Below the pieces are notes generated by a model. The model searched no databases. It was not told where the DNA came from and saw only the letters and a program-made list of their open reading frames with translations. Source: Bacteroidota bacterium (GTDB taxonomy: Bacteria > Bacteroidota > Bacteroidia > Bacteroidales > WCHB1-69). From it: a stretch of 64,000 nt of DNA. Shown piece after piece: positions 25,516 through 33,894 of this stretch. The stretch is from positions 4,018 to 68,017 of the forward strand of contig JAEZOU010000053.1 of assembly GCA_023413895.1 (NCBI GenBank), read 5' to 3'. The position numbers were made by a program, and so were the translations under genes. Position 1 is the stretch's first letter; each line of letters begins with the position of its first letter.

Positions 25516-26747
25516 TATTTAATGTTTTCAACAGCAACTTTGATGCGTCTGCAAGCTTCTTGTAATGCTTCTTCGGAGGTTGCATAAGATAGACGAATAC
25601 AATTGTCATCTCCGAAAGCAATTCCTTGAACGGTTGCTACATTTGCATCATATAATAGGTACATACTCAAATCTGTAGAGTTTGAGATGGTTGTTTTACC
25701 AAATTTTTCTGCGTAAACAGAATCTGAAGGTACATTTTTGCCATACAATGAAGATACAACAGGGAAGAAGTAGAATGCACCTTGAGGAAGGCGAGTTTCA
25801 AATCCTGGAACTTCTTGTAAAAGTTTGTAAACCATATCTCTGCGTTTCATAAAGATGCCGCGCATAGTTTCAATATCTTTCCAAATAGCAGGGGAAGATT
25901 CCATAGCTTTGATGGTTGCACGTTGTGCAATTGAGCAGGTTCCAGAGGTGATTTGACCTTGTAATTTTTGGCAAGCAGAAGCAATTTGAGCGTCAGCAGC
26001 AATGAAACCAATTCTCCATCCAGTCATAGCGTAACCTTTAGCAACACCATTGATTGTGATTACGCGATCTTTTATTTCTGGGAATTGTGCCAAACTTTCA
26101 TGTTTGCCTACGAAATTGATATGTTCGTAAATTTCGTCTGCCATTACAAATACGTGTGGGTTTTCAACCAAAACGTCAGCTATTGCGCGCAACTCTTCTT
26201 TTGTGTATAGCATTCCTGTTGGGTTTGAGGGACTGCTAAACATAATTAATTTAGTTTTCGGAGTAATCGTGTTACGAAGTTGTTGTGCAGTAACTTTGAA
26301 ATCATTTTCCAATTTGGTTGGAACGTAAATGATTTTTCCTTCAGCTACTTCTGCAATAGCTTTGTAAGAAACCCAGTAAGGAGTTGGAATAATTACTTCA
26401 TCTCCTGGGTTTACAAGAGCCATAACAACTTGATAAATAGATTGTTTTGCTCCGGTAGAAACCACGATTTGATTAGCGGCGAATTCGAGGTTATTATCTC
26501 TTTTGAATTTTTCGCAAATTGCTTTTTTGAGTTCTGGGTAACCAGGAACGGGTGAATAGTGCGACCAGTTCTCGTCAATAGCTTGTTTTGCAGCCTCTTT
26601 AATCTCTTCAGGAGTGTTAAAATCTGGCTCTCCAATGCTCAAACTGATAACATCTTTTCCACTAGCTTTTAATTCGCGAGCAATTTGTGTCATGGCTAAA
26701 GTTTCTGATTCAGCCATAGTTGCAACTCTATTAGATATGATTTTCAT
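25515..26747 (-). CDS. aspC: Aspartate aminotransferase-like PLP enzyme (class I/II)
   Basis: The 410-residue enzyme shows the fold-type I aminotransferase motifs of the AspB/AAT-Ib group: SIGEPDFNTP, SPSNPTG, the PLP-binding Lys in GVAKGYAMTGWRIG, and the C-terminal Arg in CIRLSYATS. It should transfer amino groups between aspartate and 2-oxoglutarate, perhaps with broader specificity. The start was set at 26747 because the -7 box at 26798 leaves no leader for the in-frame ATG at 26786. It heads a four-gene run. Confidence 0.93.
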   Translation of the reverse strand: MKIISNRVATMAESETLAMTQIARELKASGKDVISLSIGEPDFNTPEEIKEAAKQAIDENWSHYSPVPGYPELKKAICEKFKRDNNLEFAANQIVVSTGAKQSIYQVVMALVNPGDEVIIPTPYWVSYKAIAEVAEGKIIYVPTKLENDFKVTAQQLRNTITPKTKLIMFSSPSNPTGMLYTKEELRAIADVLVENPHVFVMADEIYEHINFVGKHESLAQFPEIKDRVITINGVAKGYAMTGWRIGFIAADAQIASACQKLQGQITSGTCSIAQRATIKAMESSPAIWKDIETMRGIFMKRRDMVYKLLQEVPGFETRLPQGAFYFFPVVSSLYGKNVPSDSVYAEKFGKTTISNSTDLSMYLLYDANVATVQGIAFGDDNCIRLSYATSEEALQEACRRIKVAVENIK

Positions 26748-26797
26748 TGCTTTTTTTATTTTAATTTTGTTAGATATGTTTTGCACTTTTTAGCGTG

Positions 26798-26827
26798 CAA
26801 AGATACAACTTTTAATAGGACGGACAA
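26798..26827 (-). promoter_or_regulatory. Promoter of the aminotransferase run
   Basis: On the minus strand TTG (26825-26827), a 19-base spacer and TATCTTTG (26798-26805) match the consensus exactly. The rest of the 350-base gap up to rpsO is AT-rich and shows only the rpsO -7 box. Confidence 0.75.
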
Positions 26828-27106
26828 CCTAATTTTTAGGATTTAAAATCAACCTTTGAAAGGTGTTGATGCATAATTTTTTATCTTTAAAATTGTACGT
26901 TTTAATTGTTAATATCTCCGATTTTAAGTCCATTTTTTGAAAAGTTTTTTTCTTCTTATAGAATATTGTATTTTGATAAGATTAGAATAGATATGTGTAA
27001 ATTACTAATTATCAATACTTTAATTTTGTTTTACCATGCTTATGCATGATTATTTTGTAGAAGAAAAATATTTTTTAAAGAGGTGTTTTGGTGTTGAAAA
27101 AATTAC

Positions 27107-27114
27107 TATTTTTG
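27107..27114 (+). promoter_or_regulatory. -7 box of rpsO
   Basis: TATTTTTG lies 43 bases before the rpsO start. A TTTG is present upstream but at a short spacing of 16 bases. Confidence 0.55.
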
Positions 27115-27157
27115 CAACCCGAAAAAATAATGGAAAGTAATTAAAAGAAAAGTTATT

Positions 27158-27427
27158 ATGTATTTAACACCAGAAGTTAGAGGAGAAATTTTTGAAAAAT
27201 ATGGAAAAGGCGTAAAAGATACAGGTTCTCCTGAAAGTCAAGTAGCTCTTTTTACCCATAGAATTAAACATCTTACCGAACATGTAAAACAAAATAAGAA
27301 AGACCTTGTTACCAAACGTTCTTTGATTAACTTGGTTGGAAAAAGAAAAAAGATGTTGGAATATTTGAAACAACAAGATATTGAGCGTTACAGAGCAATT
27401 ATTAAACAACTTGGTTTAAGAAAATAA
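27158..27427 (+). CDS. rpsO: 30S ribosomal protein S15
   Basis: The 89-residue protein has the S15 signature, including TGSPESQVALFTHRI and the basic RRK-like RGLxxLVGKRKKML segment (INLVGKRKKMLEYL). It binds 16S rRNA early in 30S assembly. It precedes pnp, the common rpsO-pnp order, but a good terminator lies between them. Confidence 0.97.
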   Translation: MYLTPEVRGEIFEKYGKGVKDTGSPESQVALFTHRIKHLTEHVKQNKKDLVTKRSLINLVGKRKKMLEYLKQQDIERYRAIIKQLGLRK

Positions 27428-27451
27428 TCTCTTTATATATAAGAGGCTGAT

Positions 27452-27486
27452 AAAAAAGGCAATTCGTTTGAAGTTGCCTTTTTTTC
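27452..27486 (+). terminator. Terminator between rpsO and pnp
   Basis: AAAAAAGGCAA (27452-27462) pairs with TTGCCTTTTTT (27474-27484), followed by T. In E. coli the rpsO-pnp gap is also a terminator with partial read-through. Confidence 0.8.
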
Positions 27487-27585
27487 GTAAATAGACACAA
27501 TGTGTTATACCACATATTAGTTGATTGGAAAATGTGAGGTTTTGTGTATAACATATTGATTTTTAATAATTTAACATATAAAATA

Positions 27586-29793
27586 ATGATTGGAATTAGT
27601 AAAACTTTCAACCTTGCAGACGGTAGAGAAGTAACTATCGAAACAGGAAAATTGGCAAAACAAGCCGATGGTTCTGTGGTTGTGAAAATGGGAAATACTA
27701 TGCTTTTGGCTACCGTTTGTACAAAAAAAGAGGCTGTTGAAAATACAGATTTTATGCCTCTTCAGGTTGAATATCAAGAAAAATATGCGGCAGTTGGTCG
27801 TTTCCCAGGCGGTTTCTTTAAAAGAGAAAGTCGTCCTTCAGAATATGAAATTTTGATAGCACGCCTTGTTGACCGCGCTTTGCGTCCTCTTTTCCCTGAT
27901 AATTATCATGCAGAAACTCAAGTGCTTGTAACCCTTATTTCTGGAGATAAAAATAATCTTCCAGATGCATTGGCTTGCTTGGCAGCATCTTCCGCACTTG
28001 CTGTTTCTAATATCCCTTTCAACGGACCAGTTTCTGAAGTGAGAGTAGGTAGAATTGATGGTCGAATGGTCATTAATCCAACAGTTGAAGAGATGGAAAA
28101 CTCTGATATTGACATGATTGTAGCAGCAACTATTGACAATATTATGATGGTTGAAGGTGAAATGAAGGAGATTTCAGAAGCTGATATGGTGGACGCACTC
28201 AATTTTGCTCACGAAGCTATCAAAATTCAATGTCAAGCACAGTTAGACTTGGCTGCTCAAGTGGAAAAAGCATATCCTAAAAGAGAATATTGTCATGAAA
28301 CCAATGATGAAGATTTGAGAAAAGCCGTTCACGAAGCTACGTACGATAAAGTGTATGCCGTAGCCAAATCTTTTATGGGTAAACACGAAAGAAATGATGC
28401 TTTTGACAAGATTTTGGAGGAGTATTTGGAAACCATTCCAGAAGAGGAAAGAGATGAAAAGAAACCTATGGTGCAACGCTATTATCATGATGTTCAATAT
28501 GATGCAATGCGTGCAATGATTCTTAATGAAAGAGTTCGCTTGGACGGAAGATCTTTAGACCAAATTCGTCCAATTTGGATTGAAACAGGTTATTTACCAT
28601 CTGCTCATGGTTCAGCCATCTTTACGCGTGGTGAAACCCAGTCTCTTTCAACTTGTACTTTAGGTACAAAATTAGATGAGCAAACTATTGATGGTGCAGT
28701 TGTTGAAGGATCAAGTCGCTTTATTCTTCACTATAATTTCCCTCCCTTTTCTGTAGGTGAAGTGAAACGCATAGGTAGTGTAGGTCGTCGTGAAGTGGGA
28801 CACGGAAACTTGGCGCACAGAGCACTTAAGCCAGTAATTCCATTCGATGATCCAGCTTTCCCATATACTGTTCGTTTGGTTTCAGATATTTTGGAATCTA
28901 ACGGAAGTTCTTCAATGGCGACCGTTTGCGCAGGTACATTGGCGTTGCTCGACTGCGGCGTTAAATTGAAAAAACCAGTTTCTGGTATTGCTATGGGATT
29001 GATTACCGATGAGAAAACAGGAAATTATGCTATTCTTTCCGATATTTTGGGTGATGAGGACCATTTAGGAGATATGGACTTTAAGGTTTGCGGTACTGCT
29101 GATGGTATTACTGCTTGCCAAATGGATATTAAGGTGAATGGATTGTCTGCTCAAGTAATGGCAGAAGCATTGGCTCAAGCTTTAAAAGGACGCCTCTATA
29201 TTTTGGACAAAATTAAAGAAGCAATGCCAGCTCCAAGAGAAGATTATAGAGATTTCGTTCCAAGAATCATTCAACTTTCAATTCCTCGCGAAATGATTGG
29301 TGCAGTAATTGGACCTGGTGGAAAAGTAATTCAAGAAATTCAAAGAGAAACCAATACAACTATCAATATTGAAGAGGTTGGAAATTGTGGTGTTGTTGAT
29401 GTAGCAGCCGCAAATCGCGAAGATATTGAAAAAGCTTTGGCACGTATTAAAGCAATTGTAACATTGCCAGAGATTGGTGAAGTTTATGATGGTAAAGTGA
29501 AAAACTTGGCAGCTTTTGGCGCTTTCGTTGAATTTTTACCCAATACAGATGGTTTACTTCACGTTTCAGAAATCTCTTATAATAGAATAGAAAATGTAGA
29601 AGATGTGTTGAAAGTAGGTGACGAAATAAAAGTAAAATTGATTGCTATTGATGAGAAAACAGGAAAATATAAGCTTTCTCATAGAGCATTACTTCCAAAG
29701 CCAGAAGGTTGGACAGACGAGAAACCTGCCCGTCCTGCCCGCCCTGCAGGCCATCGCCCACACGGACATGGACCTCGTAAACCGAAAGAGTAG
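27586..29793 (+). CDS. pnp: Polyribonucleotide nucleotidyltransferase (PNPase)
   Basis: The 735-residue enzyme degrades RNA from the 3' end using phosphate. It has two RNase PH domains (the second with GSSRFILHYNFPPFSVGE), then KH (REMIGAVIGPGGKVIQEI) and S1 (GEVYDGKVKNLAAFGAFVEF) domains. It ends in a Pro/His/Arg-rich tail. The start at 27586 begins the conserved region; an in-frame ATG at 27544 would add 14 residues of unlikely sequence. No clear -7 box was found, so expression may depend on read-through from rpsO. Confidence 0.96.
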   Translation: MIGISKTFNLADGREVTIETGKLAKQADGSVVVKMGNTMLLATVCTKKEAVENTDFMPLQVEYQEKYAAVGRFPGGFFKRESRPSEYEILIARLVDRALRPLFPDNYHAETQVLVTLISGDKNNLPDALACLAASSALAVSNIPFNGPVSEVRVGRIDGRMVINPTVEEMENSDIDMIVAATIDNIMMVEGEMKEISEADMVDALNFAHEAIKIQCQAQLDLAAQVEKAYPKREYCHETNDEDLRKAVHEATYDKVYAVAKSFMGKHERNDAFDKILEEYLETIPEEERDEKKPMVQRYYHDVQYDAMRAMILNERVRLDGRSLDQIRPIWIETGYLPSAHGSAIFTRGETQSLSTCTLGTKLDEQTIDGAVVEGSSRFILHYNFPPFSVGEVKRIGSVGRREVGHGNLAHRALKPVIPFDDPAFPYTVRLVSDILESNGSSSMATVCAGTLALLDCGVKLKKPVSGIAMGLITDEKTGNYAILSDILGDEDHLGDMDFKVCGTADGITACQMDIKVNGLSAQVMAEALAQALKGRLYILDKIKEAMPAPREDYRDFVPRIIQLSIPREMIGAVIGPGGKVIQEIQRETNTTINIEEVGNCGVVDVAAANREDIEKALARIKAIVTLPEIGEVYDGKVKNLAAFGAFVEFLPNTDGLLHVSEISYNRIENVEDVLKVGDEIKVKLIAIDEKTGKYKLSHRALLPKPEGWTDEKPARPARPAGHRPHGHGPRKPKE

Positions 29794-29806
29794 TCTTATT
29801 CCTAAA

Positions 29807-29842
29807 TAAAAAATCCCCGACAATTATGTCGGGGATTTTTTT
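29807..29842. terminator. Bidirectional terminator between pnp and the type B T9SS gene
   Basis: TCCCCGACA pairs with TGTCGGGGA (29814-29822 with 29827-29835), and the stem is extended by A and T runs on both sides. It can serve both convergent genes. Confidence 0.85.
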
Positions 29843-29865
29843 TACCTATAAATAATGTTGCGTTG

Positions 29866-32160
29866 CTATCTAATTATAGTAATAGTTCCTGTTTTGTATA
29901 ATTCCGTTTCTACATTAGCATACTTGATATAGGAGATTTTATAGGTGTAAACCCCTCCTTGACAAACTTCTCCTTTATATGTTCCATCCCAAGTAGCATT
30001 GGGGTCAACACTTTGGAAAACAGCTTCTCCAAAACGATTATAAATGGTGATGTGATATTTCAAAACATCGGTAACAAAAACTTGGAATAGGTCGTTATTG
30101 CCATCGCTGTTGGGAGAAAAACTATTCGGAACGTAAAATGCGTAATTATCAACTACATCAATAGTTTGCAAGGTGTCGTCAGAACAACCTGCATTGTTAG
30201 TTACGGTTAGCATAATATTGAAGGAACGATCTGAATCTACATGATATGCGTGCGCTGGGTCAGATTCATTACTAATAGAACCATCACCAAAATTCCAATG
30301 ATAATTGGTTATATTGTCACCTGTAGAAAGGTTGGCAAATGAAACCATACGACCATTGTTCGGAATATCTGGAGACCAAGTAAAGTCTGCATGTGGATAA
30401 TCACCCACAAGAATATAATCTTCGCGTACAAGTTCACTTCCACAATCTTCCGAAAGATTGGAGTATAATGCAACAGTATAAAGACCTGGTGTGTCGAAAG
30501 TGTAGTCAAATTGAGTCTCATCTAAAATGGTATCGGTATTGTTGATAACCCAAATCAAAGGAGCATTTTGCGGTGTAGTTGTGGAGGTAAAATGCACTGT
30601 GAAAGGTGCACAGCCTACTGTTGCATTTGCGTGAAAATTAACGGTAGGTTCAGAGGTGATGTTAACCTCCATCTCCAAAGTGTCATATTTACATCGATAG
30701 TTGTCGGTAGCAATAATTTGGTATGTTGTTGTTTGGGTGATATTGGCGGATGTTGTGATTTGGTCGTTATGGTCAATATTATGATCAGGAATCCAAGTAA
30801 TTTCGTTCACTTCTCCTTGTGCAACAATAACGCCAATTTCATTGCAAACATCACAAAAATCTAATACTTCAGGAGCTTCAAGAATGATATTCTTGTGATT
30901 TTTTAGATTGAGGATAAGAGTATCATACTCATATTTATCAGGGCACATCTCTTTTTGAATGAGAATTTTAGCAACTCTTATGTCATTTTCAGGAAATGTT
31001 GCATTATCTGATACTTTTACAAGAAATTTTTGGTTTCTATCCCCAATATGAAGAGAAAAATCGTAACTATCAGATGTGATTTCAGAGGTAATGTTGCCTT
31101 GATCGTCAAGGCAAAAAATTTGAAAATCATTACCTATTGTTGCTGTTATTCCAGCCAAAGCTTGGGTGTTGATGGTAATGTTATATGGTCGTGTACATGT
31201 ATCATTTTCAGTCATGCCAATAGTCATTGTTGCTACATTACAACCTGTGATTAGTGTATCATTTGATGATTCTGTATAAGTTGCTTTTGTTTCTAATTTG
31301 GGACTTGTAAAACTTCCCTTTTTGAGAAATACACCTGAGTCGTATCCAGAATCACCAGCATTAGCGATGGAAAGTTTCATGTGATATGGGCGACAAGGAC
31401 TAATACGTGCGCTCGCTATCAACCCAGAAGCAATTTGTCCATTACTCCGCATCACAGTGTATCCATCAAACTGCATTTTAGGAGAGTTAGATGGAACAGA
31501 ATTGTAAAATTGTGTATAATTTGTAGAAATGCAACTACTTGCAGGATAAGAAGTGCCAGAAGGATAGCCATTGACAGAATTAATGGCAACTACGATGTTG
31601 GTATTTGGAATTAAAGCGATATTTTTTGTTGTAGTAGTTAGTGTAACTGGGTCTAGTCCTGTAAGAAAGAAAGCAAAAATATCATTGTATTGAGAGCAAA
31701 CGTATTCAGGGTATTCTTCAGATGCAAAAATGTATTCAAATTCAAAGGTTGGAGAAACAGCTTCAAAGTCAAATTCTAATATAGTAGCACCTGTTAAATT
31801 ACTGCTTGCAATAGATTGCAAATCAGAATCTATTGCTACATTATCATCAATAGCAACGCTCTTGCTGCTTGAGTTATTTGGGCCTACAGCTACAGAGATA
31901 TTTCCTGTAGTCATAATAATTCCATTACTAATTGGAAAATCGGGAAAACCTGTGCCATTGGTAAAAGTTCCAATTTTTTGCGACGTGATGGTATTCGCGC
32001 TGCGGTTGAATTGTCCATTTGTCAGGGTTACGCCTTCGCCAGCTAATTCGTCAAGGATAAGCTGTTGTGGTGTTTGTCCTGTTACATTAGAAACTGTAAT
32101 CTGAGCAAATATCGTGATATTAATTATAGAAATAACAATGAGTAAAAATATTTTTTTCAT
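29866..32160 (-). CDS. Secreted protein with choice-of-anchor L, PKD and T9SS type B sorting domains
   Basis: The 764-residue protein has a signal peptide (about 1-19). An N-terminal choice-of-anchor L type region follows (about 20-290; includes FEFEYIFASEEYPEY). At least one PKD-like domain lies at about 510-670 (YHWNFGDGSISNESDP). A gliding-motility-associated type B C-terminal domain covers about 675-764, starting at VPNSFSPNSDGNND. Type B cargo is exported through T9SS without the usual type A processing pattern. It is probably a surface adhesin-like or structural protein; the binding partner is unknown. Confidence 0.9.
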   Translation of the reverse strand: MKKIFLLIVISIINITIFAQITVSNVTGQTPQQLILDELAGEGVTLTNGQFNRSANTITSQKIGTFTNGTGFPDFPISNGIIMTTGNISVAVGPNNSSSKSVAIDDNVAIDSDLQSIASSNLTGATILEFDFEAVSPTFEFEYIFASEEYPEYVCSQYNDIFAFFLTGLDPVTLTTTTKNIALIPNTNIVVAINSVNGYPSGTSYPASSCISTNYTQFYNSVPSNSPKMQFDGYTVMRSNGQIASGLIASARISPCRPYHMKLSIANAGDSGYDSGVFLKKGSFTSPKLETKATYTESSNDTLITGCNVATMTIGMTENDTCTRPYNITINTQALAGITATIGNDFQIFCLDDQGNITSEITSDSYDFSLHIGDRNQKFLVKVSDNATFPENDIRVAKILIQKEMCPDKYEYDTLILNLKNHKNIILEAPEVLDFCDVCNEIGVIVAQGEVNEITWIPDHNIDHNDQITTSANITQTTTYQIIATDNYRCKYDTLEMEVNITSEPTVNFHANATVGCAPFTVHFTSTTTPQNAPLIWVINNTDTILDETQFDYTFDTPGLYTVALYSNLSEDCGSELVREDYILVGDYPHADFTWSPDIPNNGRMVSFANLSTGDNITNYHWNFGDGSISNESDPAHAYHVDSDRSFNIMLTVTNNAGCSDDTLQTIDVVDNYAFYVPNSFSPNSDGNNDLFQVFVTDVLKYHITIYNRFGEAVFQSVDPNATWDGTYKGEVCQGGVYTYKISYIKYANVETELYKTGTITIIR

Positions 32161-32363
32161 ATTATGCCTATTATGATGTCAATTTTTTTTCAAAAACAGC
32201 AAAAATAGTTCAAATGTTGCATCATCTGAAGCAAAAATGGAGTTTTCTTTAGTGTAAAGAAGTGGAAAATAGAATATTGCAATCTTACTCTGCAAAAATA
32301 CAAAAAAAAATAATCTTTTTTACATCTATTTCCTCTTTTTTTTCATAATTGGTTTCTTTTTTA

Positions 32364-32371
32364 TATCTTTG
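32364..32371 (+). promoter_or_regulatory. -7 box of the tatD-like gene
   Basis: TATCTTTG lies 23 bases before the ATG at 32395. No TTG at standard spacing. Confidence 0.5.
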
Positions 32372-32394
32372 CAAAGATTTTAAATAAATGAGTT

Positions 32395-33171
32395 ATGAGT
32401 TACATTGACACCCACACCCATTTGTACAAGGAGTATTATCCAGAAGATATTCATTCCGTTGTTAAGCGTGCAATTCATGCTGATGTTACAAAAATGATTC
32501 TTCCATCGGTAAATGCAGATTCAATATCTGATATTTTTGAAATATCCAATCAATATCCTAATAATCTTTATCCATTGGTAGGACTACATCCTACTGATGT
32601 GTTTCAAGATTTTAAGACACAGTTACATAGGATTGAAAAACATATTGATGATGAGGGAATAGTTGGAATTGGAGAAGTGGGTATTGACCTATATCATTCA
32701 GTAGAATTTGTTGAACAACAGAAGGAAGCCTTTTCTATACAATTGGGATGGGCTAAAGATTTGCATCTACCGCTTTCTATCCATATTCGTGATGCATATT
32801 CGGAAGCAATTTCTGTAATTAAAGAATTTAAAAACGCTGCCTTTTCAGGCGTGTTTCACTGCTTTTCAGGAGGAATCCAAGAAGCAAAATGGGCAATTGA
32901 TAATGGATTCTATTTAGGAATTTCGGGTGTAGTTACCTACAAAAGGTCAAAATTACCAGATTTGATTAAGGAGATTGGTTTGGAGCATCTTGTTTTAGAA
33001 ACCGATTCTCCCTTCTTGACACCCGAACCCAATCGCGGAAAACCGAATGAAAGTTCCTATATTCCTTTCATTGCTGAGAGGTTAAGTACTATTTTTGAAC
33101 TTCCTATTGAGGAGATTAAGCGCGTAACGACGCAGAATGCTTTGCGAGTTTTTCCGCGCCTTAATTCTTAA
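32395..33171 (+). CDS. TatD family metal-dependent hydrolase
   Basis: The 258-residue protein has the TatD metal ligands in order: the N-terminal DTHTH, GIGEVGID (Glu), SIHIRDA and FHCFSGG (His), and ETDSPFL (Asp). TatD proteins are cytoplasmic 3'-5' DNA exonucleases or related deoxyribonucleases. The length is typical. It stands alone and converges with udk, the stops being 5 bases apart. Confidence 0.94.
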   Translation: MSYIDTHTHLYKEYYPEDIHSVVKRAIHADVTKMILPSVNADSISDIFEISNQYPNNLYPLVGLHPTDVFQDFKTQLHRIEKHIDDEGIVGIGEVGIDLYHSVEFVEQQKEAFSIQLGWAKDLHLPLSIHIRDAYSEAISVIKEFKNAAFSGVFHCFSGGIQEAKWAIDNGFYLGISGVVTYKRSKLPDLIKEIGLEHLVLETDSPFLTPEPNRGKPNESSYIPFIAERLSTIFELPIEEIKRVTTQNALRVFPRLNS

Positions 33172-33176
33172 TTTTG

Positions 33177-33782
33177 CTATATCATCTGCTTTATCTTGGA
33201 AGTTAGAATGTCAATTCCTTTCTCATTATGTCCGCCAATGGGGATAATAATGTCTGCTAGGCGTTTAGTCGGTTCAATGAAAGTTTCGTGCATTGGCTTT
33301 ACATACTTTTCATAATGCTGAATCGATTTTTCTAATCCTCGACCGCGTTCATTTACATCTCTTTGAATGATTCGGATAATTCTATCATCAGCTCCCGTAT
33401 CTACAAAAACCTTTAAGTCTAACATGTTACAGAGTTCTGTATCTGTAAAAATTAGAATTCCTTCTACAATGATTACGGCGCTGGGAGGGACTAAAATTGT
33501 TTCTTTTCCTCTTCGGCATGTTACATACGAGTATGTTGGCATTTCAATTGCGTGACCTGCTTTTAACTCTGCAATATGTTGTTTCAGTAAACTGAATTCA
33601 ATAGCATCTGGGTGGTCAAAGTTTATTTTTTCTCGCTCCTCTTGCGTGAGTTCTCCACAATCCTTATAATAGGAGTCTTGCGATAGTACACTAACGCTTT
33701 CTTCAGGTATGGCATTAATAATTTTCTTTACTACAGAGGTTTTCCCTGAGCCGGAACCACCGGCAATACCAATAATATACAT
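33177..33782 (-). CDS. udk: Uridine kinase
   Basis: The 201-residue enzyme phosphorylates uridine and cytidine in pyrimidine salvage. It begins with the P-loop GIAGGSGSGKTSV and has the family's DHPDAIEF and EGILIFTD segments. The start at 33782 was chosen because the -7 box (TACTTTTG on the minus strand, 33801-33808) lies between it and the in-frame ATG at 33842. Confidence 0.95.
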   Translation of the reverse strand: MYIIGIAGGSGSGKTSVVKKIINAIPEESVSVLSQDSYYKDCGELTQEEREKINFDHPDAIEFSLLKQHIAELKAGHAIEMPTYSYVTCRRGKETILVPPSAVIIVEGILIFTDTELCNMLDLKVFVDTGADDRIIRIIQRDVNERGRGLEKSIQHYEKYVKPMHETFIEPTKRLADIIIPIGGHNEKGIDILTSKIKQMI

Positions 33783-33800
33783 GTCGAAGATTTTAGGAAA

Positions 33801-33808
33801 CAAAAGTA
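33801..33808 (-). promoter_or_regulatory. -7 box of udk
   Basis: The minus strand reads TACTTTTG 18 bases before the udk start codon. Confidence 0.55.
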
Positions 33809-33846
33809 CAAAAATATGTAATATGCGTAAGTTTTTTTTCAAAAAA

Positions 33847-33874
33847 AAATGGGCAGATATTCATCTGCCCATTT
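33847..33874 (-). terminator. Terminator of the C10 protease gene
   Basis: AAATGGGCAGAT (33847-33858) pairs perfectly with ATCTGCCCATTT (33863-33874). On the minus strand it is followed by a long T-run, 20 bases after the protease stop. Confidence 0.85.
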
Positions 33875-33894
33875 ACTATATAAAATATTGTGTA

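Noticed and set aside
29701..29793. RPARPARPAGHRPHG tail of PNPase as a possible frameshift or foreign insert
   Set aside because: It is in frame, ends at a normal stop, and short basic, disordered tails are usual at this end of PNPase.
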